DNA of 64,000 nt from Portunus trituberculatus (lineage: Eukaryota; Arthropoda; Malacostraca; Decapoda; Portunidae), in assembly GCF_017591435.1 (NCBI RefSeq), contig NC_059258.1:8502035-8566034 (forward strand), written 5' to 3'. A model generated the notes under the pieces. That model saw nothing but the letters and a program-made list of their open reading frames with translations. It did not search any database and was not told the origin of the DNA. Below, one piece after another: positions 46,398-58,323 of the stretch (position 1 is its first letter; each line of letters starts with the position of its first letter). A program made the position numbers and the translations under genes.

Positions 46398-46749
46398 CAT
46401 GTGTAGCCTCTCCAGCAATGGCGGTGGGTTGCTGAAGTAAAATTATAGAAGTACATGAGACTTACCATAGGTCAGTTGAAATGTGCTTCGGATTTTGTGA
46501 AGCAAGCCACCGCTGCTGGAGAGAGCTTTCACATACCCGCCACTCCCACCCTTCGGAAAGATGGGCTTTTGAATTTGGGGCATTTTAGGGACCTTGTGGC
46601 ATGTGGGTGGCTCTCAGTTCTTTAAAGTCTGCCGGTACCTTGATCTTTGCGTATCTCACGTGAAAGCTCTCTCCAGCAGCGGTGGCTTGCTTTGCAAAAT
46701 CCGAAGCACATTTCAACTGACCTATGGTAAGTCTCATGTACTTCTATAA
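46398..46749. repeat. DIRS internal complementary region and right inverted repeat
   Basis: 46440-46560 (aattatagaagtacatgaga...) and 46640-46749 are inverted copies separated by about 80 bases. 46398-46439 is the inverted copy of the left terminus. Confidence 0.85.
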
Positions 46750-47253
46750 TTATTGTTCATCTTGTCCAGTTTTATATCTTTGTAAACAAAATCTTTTGTA
46801 ATAGTGTTAATGTAAGAGTTACGAGATGTATAGTTGTGAGGATGAAGTTAGTGAGAAAAAACAGTGTTTAAAAAGATCATAGCAGTCTTATGATATAGAC
46901 AGAGGATGGAGAAGCATGGCAGTGAGGCATGGAGTTAGGCAAGGGTCTAGGAGGGGGAGATAACACACGTGATAGAGGGTACACGAGGGTTCAAGGTTAA
47001 GCTGTCAGCCTCAACTCTCTGCAATTAAACATTTGTTTCTTGTCTTTTTTTCTTGAAGTGTCTAAATCTAATTCTCATCAAATTTATGCCTGCTTGGACA
47101 TAAAAGCATTCATAACATTAAAGATAAATAAAGTGTGACAAATTGGGTAACTCTAAAAGACGGGAGATTGTGAGCATGATTCAATCCTTTAGAAATACAA
47201 TTAGTAAGAAGAAACATTCACCAACACCTCCAATGCTTGTTGTCCTTGGCAAG

Positions 47254-47428
47254 GAGGTGAGAATGACCCACCTGGGTATGAGGCAGTGCTACTTATAGAG
47301 GCCCTGAATGAGCCATGTGCATCACCCCAGCAACCCTTGACTCCCAACGGCCACAATCCGTCCAAGCAACTGCCCCAGAACACCACTGCCACCCCAGCTG
47401 AGGTCCTCCCATGCACTGAGGCCTCCAG
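47254..47428 (+). CDS. Exon A4 of the repeated cassette (altered acceptor)
   Basis: The acceptor reads ggcaag|gagg rather than ggcag|ggagg, moving the AG by one base and so shifting the frame if used. The interior stays open in the A2 frame, with three amino-acid changes. Confidence 0.4.
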
Positions 47429-48030
47429 GTACTTATTCCTCCTCAGACTCTCTCATTCAAGTGTTGTGACCATATTCTAATATACCTATGTAACACATCT
47501 TCACTACTTTGAAAGACTTGTTGAGGTTACACCAGTTTTTAAGTATTTTTTTCAGGACTAATGACAAATTTACATGATTTTTAGGTTATTAACAGTAGGA
47601 ATCCCTTAGGAACCTAACTAATCATCTCTGAGGCCTTTGAAAATGGCTTTGATGAGAGCAGTGCATTTCTAAATATGAATCTTGATTTTACCTATTCTTA
47701 TCATTTTATCTGTTTGTTGAATGGAAGGAAATTCTAAATGAAAACTAATGGTGCTGGTGTCAGGCATACATTCTTTTCATTGATGCAATGCTGTGCTTTT
47801 AGTCACCTTTCTGATACTTCTGCTGTGTACTCGTCTTGTAATTTTAAGATTTTTGCCTGTTATATTCTGGCGACAAAAGTTGTATAGTAAGTATGAAAAG
47901 TTTTTGTATATTTTCTATTGCTTAAGGGTTTTTTATGAATTTTAATTTCATATATATTTAAATATTCTTGTTTCCATCATAACACTTCTGGTTCACAACT
48001 TTATCTTCACTCTTTTACTTTGATCAGCAG

Positions 48031-48112
48031 GTGCTTCATGGAGGGACTGGGGGTGATTGAGCAGCCACCCATTGCCTGTGACAAAACTCTCCAGAGTGTT
48101 GGGATGTCAGAG
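48031..48112 (+). CDS. Exon B5 of the repeated cassette
   Basis: Open 82 nt exon: CFMEGLGVIEQPPIACDKTL then QSVGMSE. Differs from B2 at several sites, about half of them synonymous. It pairs with A4 over a 603-base intron. Confidence 0.5.
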
Positions 48113-48289
48113 GTGAGCTGGAGTGTTGACATTGCTCATACCTAGCTGCTGCTTCTGATCCATACTACTTCCTTCCATCCATCTTTCCCTTCTTTCTAAT
48201 GCACTCTTCCACACTCACACACTGTGTGCAGTGATAATGATGTATTACATGGAGTCCTCAGTTTTAAATTTAAAGTTAAAAACACACTA

Positions 48290-48634
48290 CAGATTGAACC
48301 TACCAAATCTGGCAACCACCGGACCTTAGACTTGCCGGACCATGGAAAATTCTGAACTATAGGTGGTCCACAAAACATCCTCTGTATACTTACCCTGCAT
48401 TATACAAGTGTAGCTGTAACATTGTTTTGATATATGATAGTTGTACATGCAGAAGTATATAGAAAAACACGTAAAATTAAGTTCAGCATGGAAAATTTTT
48501 GCCCTCGCCATTATCATCTCGCCGGACACAGGGACGTTACCAGCGCGCCGAAGCTTAAACCACTGTATGAGAGCATTGTGTAAATCACTGCTTTTGCCGG
48601 ATGAAAGAATACCAGATTAAGGAGGTTCAACCTG
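48290..48634 (-). mobile_element. Tigger/pogo-like element, unit 5, internally deleted
   Basis: 345 bases. Both ends are present (left variant cagattgaacc), but the centre, including the helix-turn-helix, is deleted between ctgctttt and gccggatg at a T run. Confidence 0.75.
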
Positions 48635-48812
48635 TACTATGAAGCATGCAAGTCCCTAAAATTTAACATGAAAGACAAAAAGATTCATCCACATCTCTAG
48701 TTTTACATTTTGTTCATTACTCACTACCCACATTTTAGGCACAGTGCACACTTCCTGTGTGTCACATTATCCTTGCTAATAGAGCCAACTTTCCTGCTAT
48801 TGTTGTAATTAT

Positions 48813-49170
48813 CCCCCTCATTACTGCAGCCACTCATCATTGTAAACAAGGCATTCTCCTTCTCCCATACCATATCATCATCTTTACCCATGCATGTGTG
48901 CGCCTCACACCCAGACAGAATCGTCAAGTGCTGAGAGGTTTGCTACACTACTTTCAGTTTCACTGTCTCTTATCTCTTTTTTCATGATCATTACTTAAAT
49001 ATTACTCATCTGGAGAGTGTTCCAGTAAGTGTGTCCTCACTTCACTATCTGTCTTATAATTATGGTAGTGGTCATTACTGCTATTATATCTAATAAGAAG
49101 CAAACTTATGAGTTTTCCCAAGGCTGATTAAAGATATTCATGTGTGGACTATGGTAGTAGGGTAAGACTG
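48813..49170. mobile_element. piggyBac relic, unit 5
   Basis: As in unit 1. Its right TTAA (49171-49174) is the target duplication of the intact piggyBac that follows. Confidence 0.65.
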
Positions 49171-51764
49171 GGTTAACCCCTTCCCTACCGCAGCCACGCC
49201 CTGATGTAAACAAAGCGTTCCCCTCCTATACCGCAGCTTCTTGCCCATGCGCGCACGTGCCTCACACCCAGATCTACACATTATATTTCTTTCTAACTCA
49301 GTGTTATGTACTTTTTCCGAAACATATTTTTGTCATTTTACTAATAAAAGAAAACGTAAACATAATCATAAATTGTGCTTTGCATACAAATATACTGAAA
49401 TACCTAAATTACAGAATGGTTATCTGTAGTTGAAAATAATTGTATGTAGAGAATAATGCCAGTTTTACTTACCCTATAAATCATGATGTGCTATATACTC
49501 TCTTCTCAGTGGTAAGCCTGGAAATGTTCATTCGAACATAATGCAGGTTGTTCTTTGCAAGCAGGACAGTACTTTCGAGCCCACTTGGTTTTTCCATCAG
49601 CACTACACACTCTGCACCTGCGTTGTGGTCGCTTTTTCTTATCTGTAGCTGGAATTGGTAGCAACGCATGAGCTACATTTGCCTGTGGCAGTGGCTGTGG
49701 AGCTACATTTGAATGTGGCAGTGGTTGTGGAGGCTGGCTTGTTCTTCGATTCTTTTTAGGAGGCTTGCTTTCTTTCTGCATCTGGACTAGAACATTATAA
49801 CCAATGCTGCATTCACACAGGATTTCATGAGCCAGAGTTTTTATAAAGTGAACCACACTTATAGATTTAGGAGACTGGTGGAGTATTTGGTAGATAACTC
49901 TGGCATTGAGCACCATTCTTGACACCATATGAATCCCTACTTTCTTGAACCAGGCTGTAGATTTTCTTGTTGGGTCGTATGGCTCCAATAATTGATCCAC
50001 AACATCAACTGCTCCCATGAGTTCATTGTAGTGCTGTATTACTGTGGGTTTCTTTACCATCTCTACAGCACCACCTCTAAGATGACGGGTCTTTTCAACA
50101 AAACCACCTTCATACTTTGTAGTCATGACATGAACAACTTTGCGGTCATTGAATTTTGTCACAAGTACATTGTCTCTCCTTGCAAAGACAGCCTGTTTCT
50201 TGGCAAGTCTTTGACAGGTAACATTTTCAGGCACTCCTCTATTAGCCCGAATTGTTCCTGTAGTGAGTGTATTCCTTCTCAGTAAATATTCTGCCAGCTG
50301 GAGAGAAGAGTACCAATTATCAAGTACAACATGTCTTCCTTCATCCAGTAATGAGCCCATCAAATACACAGGAACGCGCTCAGACTTGTTGAGCATAGCA
50401 AGGTCACCCACCTGGTTCATCTCGTCAAACAAGGTAGGAGTGTATAGGCAGAAATTCCATGTGTACCCTCGAGTACACGGAGAACTGGGGCACAGTGCAA
50501 AAAGTTTCATCCCAAATCTCTTTCTCTTGGTTTTTATGTATTGTCTGAAATGAATACGCCCCTTGAACAAGAGAAGAGCCTCATCCACAGCGAAGTTTTC
50601 ACCCGGGTCCAAGTACATGGTGCACTTTTCACGCAGCTTGTTGAAATATGCATCAAGTCTAGTCATGGGAACGCCTCTGCGAACGCCATCAGGGTCTGAG
50701 AACCGAAGGAAGCGTAGTATTTGCATGTACCTGTTGCGACTCATTACAGGTCCTGTGAACACAGGTGGTCCCTGACACAGTATGTTGTGAGCCCAGTAAT
50801 CAGCAATACTGGGTAGAGGGTTGAGCCCCATGAGCAGCTGCAGAGCAAGAAACACATACATTTCATCTTCTGTCACATTGACCCACGTCCTACCAATAAA
50901 TCTGTGTGGATCACTGGTAGGATTGTCACGAAAATGATGAGTAGCACGAGTGTTAGTCCAGGAACAAAGTGATGAAACAATGTCACTGTCAAAAAAAAGT
51001 TTGAAACATTGAAGGATTGACATTGGATCACTTTCATGGTGTGCAATAATTCCAGGATGCACATTTGCAAATTCCTGTTTCAAGGAAGGAAGGGGATCTG
51101 GCCATTTGTCAGCAAATGGGTCACATAGGAGAGTAAAACGTGACACACCGGGGCCTGGTGAGGGTGGCCCTGAGGCAGAGTCACTAGGCTGCTCCCCCTC
51201 ACTTGCCGAGAGGGTTTCAACACTGCTGTCACTATCACTCTCTCCTATTTCTTTTTCAGGATCATAGTCTGAATCATATTCATCTGGAGAGTCTTCCACT
51301 ATATCCTCACTATCTGTCTCATAATTATGATAATCCTCATCGCTGCTACACGAAGCAGACGCCATTATCTCTAGCTAGAAGCAATAGAACAGTCTCCCCA
51401 CGACCAATAATAGAGAACTGATGTTCTTGGAGGGACTGTGGGAATAATATACGTATTTTCAAATCAAAGAATAGTGATTGGCTTTAGTTTATGCATGAAA
51501 AATTAACTCCGATATTGATTGGCTAGTGGGGGTTGGTTTTGTTACGCTGGGGTGGCTAAAAATAACGCCTCCAGCGTTTGTTTGTTTATAGTGAACCACA
51601 TGGAACATGAAAACGGCAAAATCCGCACTCAGGCCACGGTTATACACGGCAATGTATTGGTGTGGTACGCACGTACCACGGCAGCATCATGCGGTACCAC
51701 GAGGTCGCTTTTGCGCGTGGTACGCACATACCACAAAACAGTCTTGCGGTAAGGAAGGGGTTAA
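49171..51764 (-). mobile_element. piggyBac element with TTAA target duplication
   Basis: Element 49175-51760 (2586 bases) between TTAA copies. Terminal repeats CCCCTTCCCTACCGCA (left) and CCCCTTCCTTACCGCA (right, inverted) differ at one of 16 positions. Removing the element and one TTAA restores the exact unit sequence (gactggg TTAA attgaac). The right subterminal region holds two near-palindromes, GTGGTACGCACGTACCAC (51662-51679) and a one-base variant (51717-51734). Confidence 0.95.
49506..51365 (-). CDS. piggyBac transposase, apparently intact
   Basis: 619 residues, within the usual length. Residues 1-60 are acidic/Ser-rich. The DDE-type core (family DDE_Tnp_1_7) shows the three catalytic Asp in context: D261 (GENFAVDEALLLFKGR), D349 (HVVLDNWYSS) and D454 (GAVDVVDQLL, with D457). 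FRQYIKTKRKRFGMKLF follows the first Asp as in the family. Residues 535-580 are basic and Pro-rich with a PQPLP repeat. The end is a Cys/His zinc-binding domain (C584, C587, C600, C603, C610, H614) that in piggyBac recognises terminal repeats. It cuts and pastes DNA at TTAA in the nucleus. The ATG at 51365 fits: no open frame extends upstream with similarity. No stop or frameshift, so the copy may be active or recently so. Confidence 0.93.
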   Translation of the reverse strand: MASASCSSDEDYHNYETDSEDIVEDSPDEYDSDYDPEKEIGESDSDSSVETLSASEGEQPSDSASGPPSPGPGVSRFTLLCDPFADKWPDPLPSLKQEFANVHPGIIAHHESDPMSILQCFKLFFDSDIVSSLCSWTNTRATHHFRDNPTSDPHRFIGRTWVNVTEDEMYVFLALQLLMGLNPLPSIADYWAHNILCQGPPVFTGPVMSRNRYMQILRFLRFSDPDGVRRGVPMTRLDAYFNKLREKCTMYLDPGENFAVDEALLLFKGRIHFRQYIKTKRKRFGMKLFALCPSSPCTRGYTWNFCLYTPTLFDEMNQVGDLAMLNKSERVPVYLMGSLLDEGRHVVLDNWYSSLQLAEYLLRRNTLTTGTIRANRGVPENVTCQRLAKKQAVFARRDNVLVTKFNDRKVVHVMTTKYEGGFVEKTRHLRGGAVEMVKKPTVIQHYNELMGAVDVVDQLLEPYDPTRKSTAWFKKVGIHMVSRMVLNARVIYQILHQSPKSISVVHFIKTLAHEILCECSIGYNVLVQMQKESKPPKKNRRTSQPPQPLPHSNVAPQPLPQANVAHALLPIPATDKKKRPQRRCRVCSADGKTKWARKYCPACKEQPALCSNEHFQAYH

Positions 51765-51974
51765 ATTGAACATGGTCGTGTAAGAAACAGCATGCATAGT
51801 GTGTGCCCTATCAAGAGTAAGTTTTCCAATCAAGTTAAAGGAAGAAAATGGGAGATTCCAAGATGGTGGTAGAACATTGATGATGTGAGGGATGATATCA
51901 TTTTTTGTACTAATAATATAGTGTTTTATGATTATCAAACATACTGATTCTCATTAGTGCCTAGTCATAGATCC

Positions 51975-51976
<2 letters not shown>

Positions 51977-52010
<34 letters not shown>
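51977..52010. repeat. (AG)n in unit 5
   Basis: About 34 bases, the shortest AG array in the units. Confidence 0.95.
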
Positions 52011-52013
<3 letters not shown>

Positions 52014-52375
52014 TTAAGTTGCCTCCTTTTCTTTCCCCCACATCAGTCATCCTTTTGTGTCTTTGGAGGGAGAGAGCAGGTGAGGACAGGGTAGGAGATC
52101 ACAGTCAATGACCAATTGGGTTAGTTCTACAGAAAAGGTTGGCAGACACGTGTCCAAATGTGTAGTGGAAAATAAAGCAAAAATATCGTCAATTCAGTTT
52201 GGTTGATTCCCCTAAACTTTTCATGATGAGTGTTTGGAAGAAGCCATCAGGATCGTTATGACTGAACCTCTTTATGAAGGGAAGAGAACCAGCCAAGCCA
52301 GCCAAGGGGAAAAAAGGCCCACTATAGTGGTGGCTCTCTACAAAGAGAAAAATGGCAGCCAAAATTAGGGAGCAA

Positions 52376-53150
52376 ATGCCTCAATACCTCCCTCTTAAAG
52401 GAAGAAAAGTCTTAGGAAGTTGGAAATACAGATGCAGGGAGTTCCAGAGTTTACCAGTGGAAGGTATGAATGATTGAGAGTACTGGTTAACTCTTGCGTT
52501 AGAGAGTTGGACAGAATAGGGATGAGAGGAAGAAGAAAGCCTTGTGCAGCAAGGCTGCAGGAGGAGAGGAGGCATGCAGTTAGCAAGATCAGTAGAAGAG
52601 TTAGCATGAAAATGGCATTAAAAGATAGAAAGAGATGCAATATTTCGGTGGTGAGAAAGAGGCTGAAGACAGTTAGTCAGAAGAGGGGAGTTGATGAGAC
52701 GAAAAGCTTATGATTCCTCCCTATCTAGTAAAAGTGTGTGACTGGAATCTCCACAAACATGCAAAGAGTACTCCATACAGGGACGGATAAGGCCCCTATA
52801 TAGAGTAAGCAGTTGGAAGGGCGAGAGAAACTGGCAGAGACGCCTCAGAACGTTTAACTTCATAGAAGCTGTTTTAGCAAGAGATGAGATGTGAAGTTTC
52901 CAGTTAAGAGTATGACTAAAGGACAGACCGAGGATATTCAGTATGGAAGAGGGACACAGCTGTGTGTCATTGAAGAAGAGGGGATAGTTGTCTGGAAGGT
53001 TGTTTCAAGTTGATAGATGGAAGAATTGAGTTTTTAGGGCACTGAACACTATTAAATTTTCTCTGCCCCAATCCCAGATCTTAGAAAGATGAAAAGTCAG
53101 GCATTCTGTGGCATCCCTGCGTGATCTATTGACTTCCTGAAGGAAAATTA
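52376..53150 (-). mobile_element. LINE 3' fragment, unit 5
   Basis: Same relic as 25190-25960. One open piece (53244-53005) includes QEVNRSRRDATECLTFHLSK and IWDWGRENLIVFSALKTQFF. An 18-base insertion lies near 52580. Confidence 0.7.
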
Positions 53151-53822
53151 AACAAAATGATTGGCAATTCATTTTAGCCTTTTTCCCTGAACTTTTTGAT
53201 ATGGTTCGGAAGAAGCCATGAGCAGCGTTATGACAATCTGACATTTAACGATTGAACTGGACACTAAGTTGTTATTAGTGTGTTGAAGTGAAATAATGAT
53301 ACTGCGAAGTAATTATTGTTCATCTTGTCCAGTTTTATATCTTTGTAAACAAAATCTTTTGTAATAGTGTTAATGTAAGAGTTACGAGATGTATAGTTGT
53401 GAGGATGAAGTTAGTGAGAAAAAACAGTGTTTAAAAAGATCATAGCAGTCTTATGATATAGACAGAGGGTGGAGAAGCATGGCAGTGAGGCATGGAGTTA
53501 GGCAAGGGTCTAGGAGGGGGAGATAACACACGTGATAGAGGGTACACACGAGGGTTCAAGGTTAACCCCTTCAATACGGTGACGTCTATGTAGGCGTCAT
53601 GAAGCCCCAGTAGCATATACGGTGACGCCTACGTAGGCGTCATATTTCTTTTCTGAGCTTTCTTCAGTTCAGTTGTCCCGTACAGTGTGTTGGATACCAA
53701 CTACACACGCCGTATGCTGTCTTTGAAATCCTAGTGCTCCTCCCACCATCCTTGTTTCCACCAATCACTAAAGATAAGCTACATGCCTTGTGTCTAAAAT
53801 TACCCAATGGCATAGACTGTTC

Positions 53823-53957
<135 letters not shown>

Positions 53958-54015
53958 TCCTTCCTCCTCCTCTCTTCTCAAAGATAAGTTACATGCCTTG
54001 TAACATTCTGTGAAA

Positions 54016-54024
54016 ACACACACA

Positions 54025-54058
<34 letters not shown>
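54016..54058. repeat. (CA)n at the 5' side of the LINE
   Basis: CA repeats end where the LINE coding sequence begins. Confidence 0.9.
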
Positions 54059-54061
<3 letters not shown>

Positions 54062-54960
54062 AAAATTGAAAAACTGTTTGAAAAGTATGAGGGCCTGGAA
54101 ACGAGTTATGACAATGTAAAGAGAGACTGTGCCGATATGAAGAAGGAAAATACAGCACTGAAAGAGGAAGTTAAGCTAATTAAAGTGAATTGCGAAAATG
54201 TGGAGAATCTCTAGGAAAAGTGATGGAGAAGCAGGCTGAATGGAAAAAAAGTCAGGAAGTGGAAAGAAAGGAGGTAAATTACAAAGTTGCAAGTCTGGAA
54301 AAGGAAATCAAAGAGTCAGGGAGAAAACTTTGGGCCTTGCTGAAATTATAGATCAACAGATCATAGAAGAGAAGATAGCTGAGAAAGTGGTGAAGGTTAT
54401 TAAGTCAAATGAGACATTGGTGAGGGAAACTGTAGACAAAAAGAGATGTGTGGTGATATTTGGTGTGGAGGAGGATAAGACACCGAGTAAAATGGAGAGA
54501 GAGAAAACATAAAAAGGTGATAAATAATATCATTAATGTGGTGCAAGAGGAGGAAAAGACCTAGTACAAGAAATAGAGGACTTCCATAGAATTGGAAAGT
54601 TCACAAGAGAAGGTATGAGGCCAATAAGAATCAAACTTAAGTCACAAAAGGATGTAGATGAATTGGTGGAGAAGTCATGGAGGCTAGCCCAGCAGGAAAC
54701 AACAAGGAAGATTTGGTTGAGAAGAGATCTCGGTGAAAAGGAAAGAGAAATGTTAAATGAGTTGAGAAAGGAGGCTTTGAAAAAAATGAAGAGAGGACAG
54801 AAGAAGAGAAGAAAGAGTTTTTCTGGAGAATCTTGGATATGAGACTGAGGAAGTGGTTCATAACCCAGAAAAGTACAGCAAGAAAGGACTAAAGAAACTT
54901 ACATATGAGCGAAATGTAATGTATTCCAACATAAATGGAGTGATATCGGGATTTTAGAAC
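54059..54960 (+). pseudogene. LINE ORF1-like region
   Basis: Broken frames give a coiled coil (KIEKLFEKYEGLETSYDNVK), then RCVVIFGVEEDK, DFHRIGKFTREGMRPIRIKL and KIWLRRDLGEKEREMLNELR. The VVIFG...HRIGK...RPIRI...LRRDL pattern resembles the RNA-binding-type domain of LINE ORF1 proteins. It runs directly into the endonuclease region without a clear intergenic gap. Confidence 0.5.
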
Positions 54961-55752
54961 TCAACGATTACTTGAGGACAAGAACCCAGATATTGTGGGT
55001 CTTACTGAAACAAAACTGAGAGAGGGAGAAGACCTGATGAAGGTTGGAGAAGGAAATATAACGTTTGGAAAAGAAATAGAGTAGGTAAGATGGGAGGAGG
55101 AGTGATGTTGCTGGTTAAAAAGATATAAAGGTGGATCAAGTGAAAAAGGTATGGGAAAGGCAGAAGTGCTAAAGATCAGAGCAGAAACTAATGAAGGAAA
55201 AAGAGGCACTACATAGTGGTGTACGTACCACCTAAGACAAATGCATGGTCAGTACAGGAATATGAAGAAATGATAAGTGATACAGGAACATGTCTGGAAG
55301 AAATGTTGGGTGGTTGTGAACGAACTATAATGATGGGAGATTTTAATTGTAAAGAGGTGTGTTGGGAGGACTGGTCAATGGAAGGATCAGAGACAACATG
55401 GGGAAATACACTATTGACACTGGCAATGGAAAATGTGTTAACTCAGTGGGTCAAAGAAGATACTAGGTTTGGAGGAGAGGGAGCATCGTCAAGACTGGAC
55501 TTGGTCTTTAGTACAGAGCCAATGGTCATTGAGGAGATGAGGGTGGAGTGCCCTTTAGCAAAGAGTGATCATGCAGTTTTGGAGTTCAAGGTGATAGACG
55601 AAGAGAAATCTAGAAGAAATGAAGAATATAAAGTGGGAAGATGGAATTATGCCAAGACAGATTTTGGAAACCTAAAGAAATTCTTTCAAGAGACAAATTG
55701 GATGAAATTCAAGAGTGCTAAGGAGCAAATGAAAAGTGGAAGGAATTTATAA
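54930..55752 (+). pseudogene. LINE endonuclease
   Basis: Frames before 55216 are broken (VGLTETKLREGED-like segment near 55000). 55216-55752 is open with IMMGDFNCKEVCWEDW, SRLDLVFST and AKSDHAVLEFKV, the catalytic region of an APE-type endonuclease. Confidence 0.65.
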
Positions 55753-57720
55753 AAATATACAAAGAAGGTGAGAAAAATTTGTACCAATAAGACAACATAG
55801 AGAAGTTGGAAAGCAGGACTGGTTTAACGATAGATGTGAAAAGGCTAGAACAAGAAAAGAGGATGCATGGAAGAGGTGGAGAAGGAAAAGACGGATTAAG
55901 CAGTGGAAAGTTACAAAAGAGCAAGAAATGAATATGTGTTGATTAGAAGAGAAGAAAGAAAGAAACAAGAAAAGGATATAATTGATAAATGTAAAGACCA
56001 ACCAAGGCTTTTTTACAGACATGTGAACAACAACATCAAAAATAGAGAAAGTATTGAAAGTTTAGAAGTAAATGGAGTATACAGTGAAGATCCCAGGGAA
56101 ATGGCAGAGGCTATGAATGGATGCTTTCGGAAGGTATTCACAAAGGAGACTGCTTTTGACAAACCACTGGTAATGGAACAGAAAGGGATTATGAAGGAGT
56201 TTCAAGTAACGGTGGAGGAGATCAAGAACATGATGGGGAGTTTAGAAGTGAGAAAAGCTGTGGGACCTGATGGGGTATCAGGATGGATTTTAAGAGAATG
56301 CAGGGAGCAATTGGCAGAAAAAGTTTGTGAAGTAATTGATGCCTCATTAAGGGAAGGCGTAGTGCCCCAAGACTGGAAAAGAGCTAACATTGTCCCAATC
56401 TATAAATCAGGTAACAAGAGAGACCCATTGAACTATAGACCAGTGTCACTTACAAGTGTGGTAGCTAAGATGTGTGAGAGGGTGGTGAAGACTAGATGGA
56501 CAGACTTCTTGGAGAAAATGACATACTTTGTGAGTGTCAATTTGGTTTTAGGAAAGGGCGTTCATGCACGACAAACCTGATATGTTACTATTCGAGGGTG
56601 ATAGATGTAATACAGGAAAGAGATGGTTGGGCTGATGGAATATATCTGGATTTAAAAAAGGCCTTTGATAAGGTACCACACCAGAGACTGATCTGGAAAC
56701 TTGAAATGGTAGGAGGAGTGCATGGCAGTTTACTAAAATGGATGGAAGATTTTTGGTAGGAAGAGAAATGAGAACAATAATTAAGGACAGACCATCAGAA
56801 TGGGGATTGGTGGAGAGTGGAGTTCCACAGGGATCAGTGTTGGCACCAGTAATGTTCGCAGTCTACATAAATGACATGGTGGATGGGGTGTCCAGTTATG
56901 TGAGCCTATTTGCAGACGATGCAAAATTGTTACGAAAAGTGAGATGTGACAAAGATTGCGAACTACTCCAGGAAGACTTGGACAGAATATGGAAATGGAG
57001 CTGTACATGGCAAATGGAGTTCAACACGACAAAATGCAAGAAAATAGAGTTTGGCAAGAGTGAAAGAAGAATCAGGAGTATGTACAAGATAGGAAATGAA
57101 GACATAAAACCAGTCATGAAGAAAAAGACCTTGGGGTGACAATTACCAATGACCTATCGCCAGAGAGACATATAAACAAAATAATTGGAGAAGTATTGAA
57201 CTTATTGAGGAACATAAGAGTGGCGTTCGTATATCTAGATGAAGAAATGATGAAGAAAATAATTACTGCAATGATAAGACCGAGGATTGAATATGCAACA
57301 ATACAGTGGGCTCCGAACTTAAAGAAACACATAAGGAAACTAGAGAAAGTACAGAGGGCTGCAACGAAAATGGTGCCTGACTTAAGAGATTTGACTTATG
57401 AAGACAGACTGAAAAGAATGCAACTTCCAACCCTGGAAAACAGAAGAGAAAGGGAGACCTGATAGCAATATACAGAGTGATGATTGGCATGGAAAAAATG
57501 GATAGGGAAGATCTGTGTATGTGGAATGGAAGAATGTCGAGAGGGCATGGGAAAAACTAAAATGGCCACTTATAGGAGAGATGTGAAAAATATAGCTTCC
57601 TCATAGAAGGGTGGAAGCATGGAATAGTTTAGACGTGGAAGTGGTCAACGCAAGGAATATTCATGATTTTAAGAAAAAGCTGGACATTAATAGATATGGA
57701 GACGGGACAACACGAGCATA
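55753..57720 (+). pseudogene. LINE reverse transcriptase
   Basis: Open pieces 55903-56580 (AVGPDGVSGWILREC, NYRPVSLTSV), 56496-56759 (CQFGFRKGRSCTTNL, DLKKAFDKVPHQRL), 56738-57139 (SGVPQGSVLAPVMFAVYIND, catalytic FADD at 56909-56920) and 57136-57462 (RPRIEYATIQWAP thumb). At least five frameshifts. Confidence 0.75.
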
Positions 57721-57765
57721 GCTCTTTTCCGTATGTTACAATTAGGTAAATACAATTAGGTAAAT

Positions 57766-57813
57766 ACACACACACACACACACACACACAAATACAAAAA
57801 CAACAAATTTTCT

Positions 57814-57889
<76 letters not shown>
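57766..57889. repeat. (CA)n and (CT)n microsatellites
   Basis: (CA)n at 57766-57790 follows the LINE tail; (CT)n at 57817-57889. Confidence 0.95.
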
Positions 57890-57892
<3 letters not shown>

Positions 57893-58323
57893 TTGAGAGA
57901 AGCGTCCACTTTCCTCTTCGAAGGCAATATAGTAACTAAAAAATAACAGCATAATACACTAAGACGACAAGTATGACAAGCTTGCACGAGTTTCCCGCGC
58001 TCGGGCGCACGGCATTACCACCCGTATATCATACACGCGGGCTTTTTTAACATCCGGGGCGAAGGGGTTAAGCTGTCAGCCTCAACTCTCTGCAATTAAA
58101 CATTTGTTTCTTGTCTTTTCTTCTTGAAGTGTCTAAATCTAATTCTCATCAAATTTATGCCCGCTAGGACATAAAAGCATTCATAACATTAAAGATAAAT
58201 AAAGTGTGACAAATTGGGTAACTCTGAAAGACGGGAGATTGTGAGCATGATTCAATCCTTTAGAAATACAATTAGTAAGAAGAAACATTCACCAACACCT
58301 CCAATGCTTGTTGTCGTTGGCAG

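Larger units (their letters stand above)
41621..46749 (+). mobile_element. DIRS-type tyrosine-recombinase retrotransposon
   Basis: Order gag, reverse transcriptase, RNase H, conserved downstream domain, tyrosine recombinase. Structural signature: the left end (ttacttcagcaaccc, 41621) is repeated inverted at about 46398-46439, immediately followed by about 46440-46560, which is the reverse complement of the right end (about 46640-46749). That is the inverted-terminal-repeat plus internal-complementary-region layout of DIRS elements, which replicate through a circular intermediate. No target-site duplication, as expected. At least five frameshifts. Confidence 0.85.
39114..47955. repeat. Tandem unit 4, interrupted by DIRS
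   Basis: 39114-41620 and 46750-47955 belong to the unit, more diverged than units 1-3. The DIRS element replaces unit sequence between gaggatatt and taattattgttc, and a further stretch (gatgagagg to agtatga in unit 3 terms) is deleted just before it. Confidence 0.9.
54059..57766 (+). mobile_element. CR1-like LINE inside the TTAA element
   Basis: Plus-strand remnants of an ORF1-like region, endonuclease and reverse transcriptase, ending in two copies of caattaggtaaata (57739-57766) followed by (CA)n, a repeat tail as in CR1/L2-type elements. Different family from the LINE at 4890. Many frameshifts. Confidence 0.75.
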
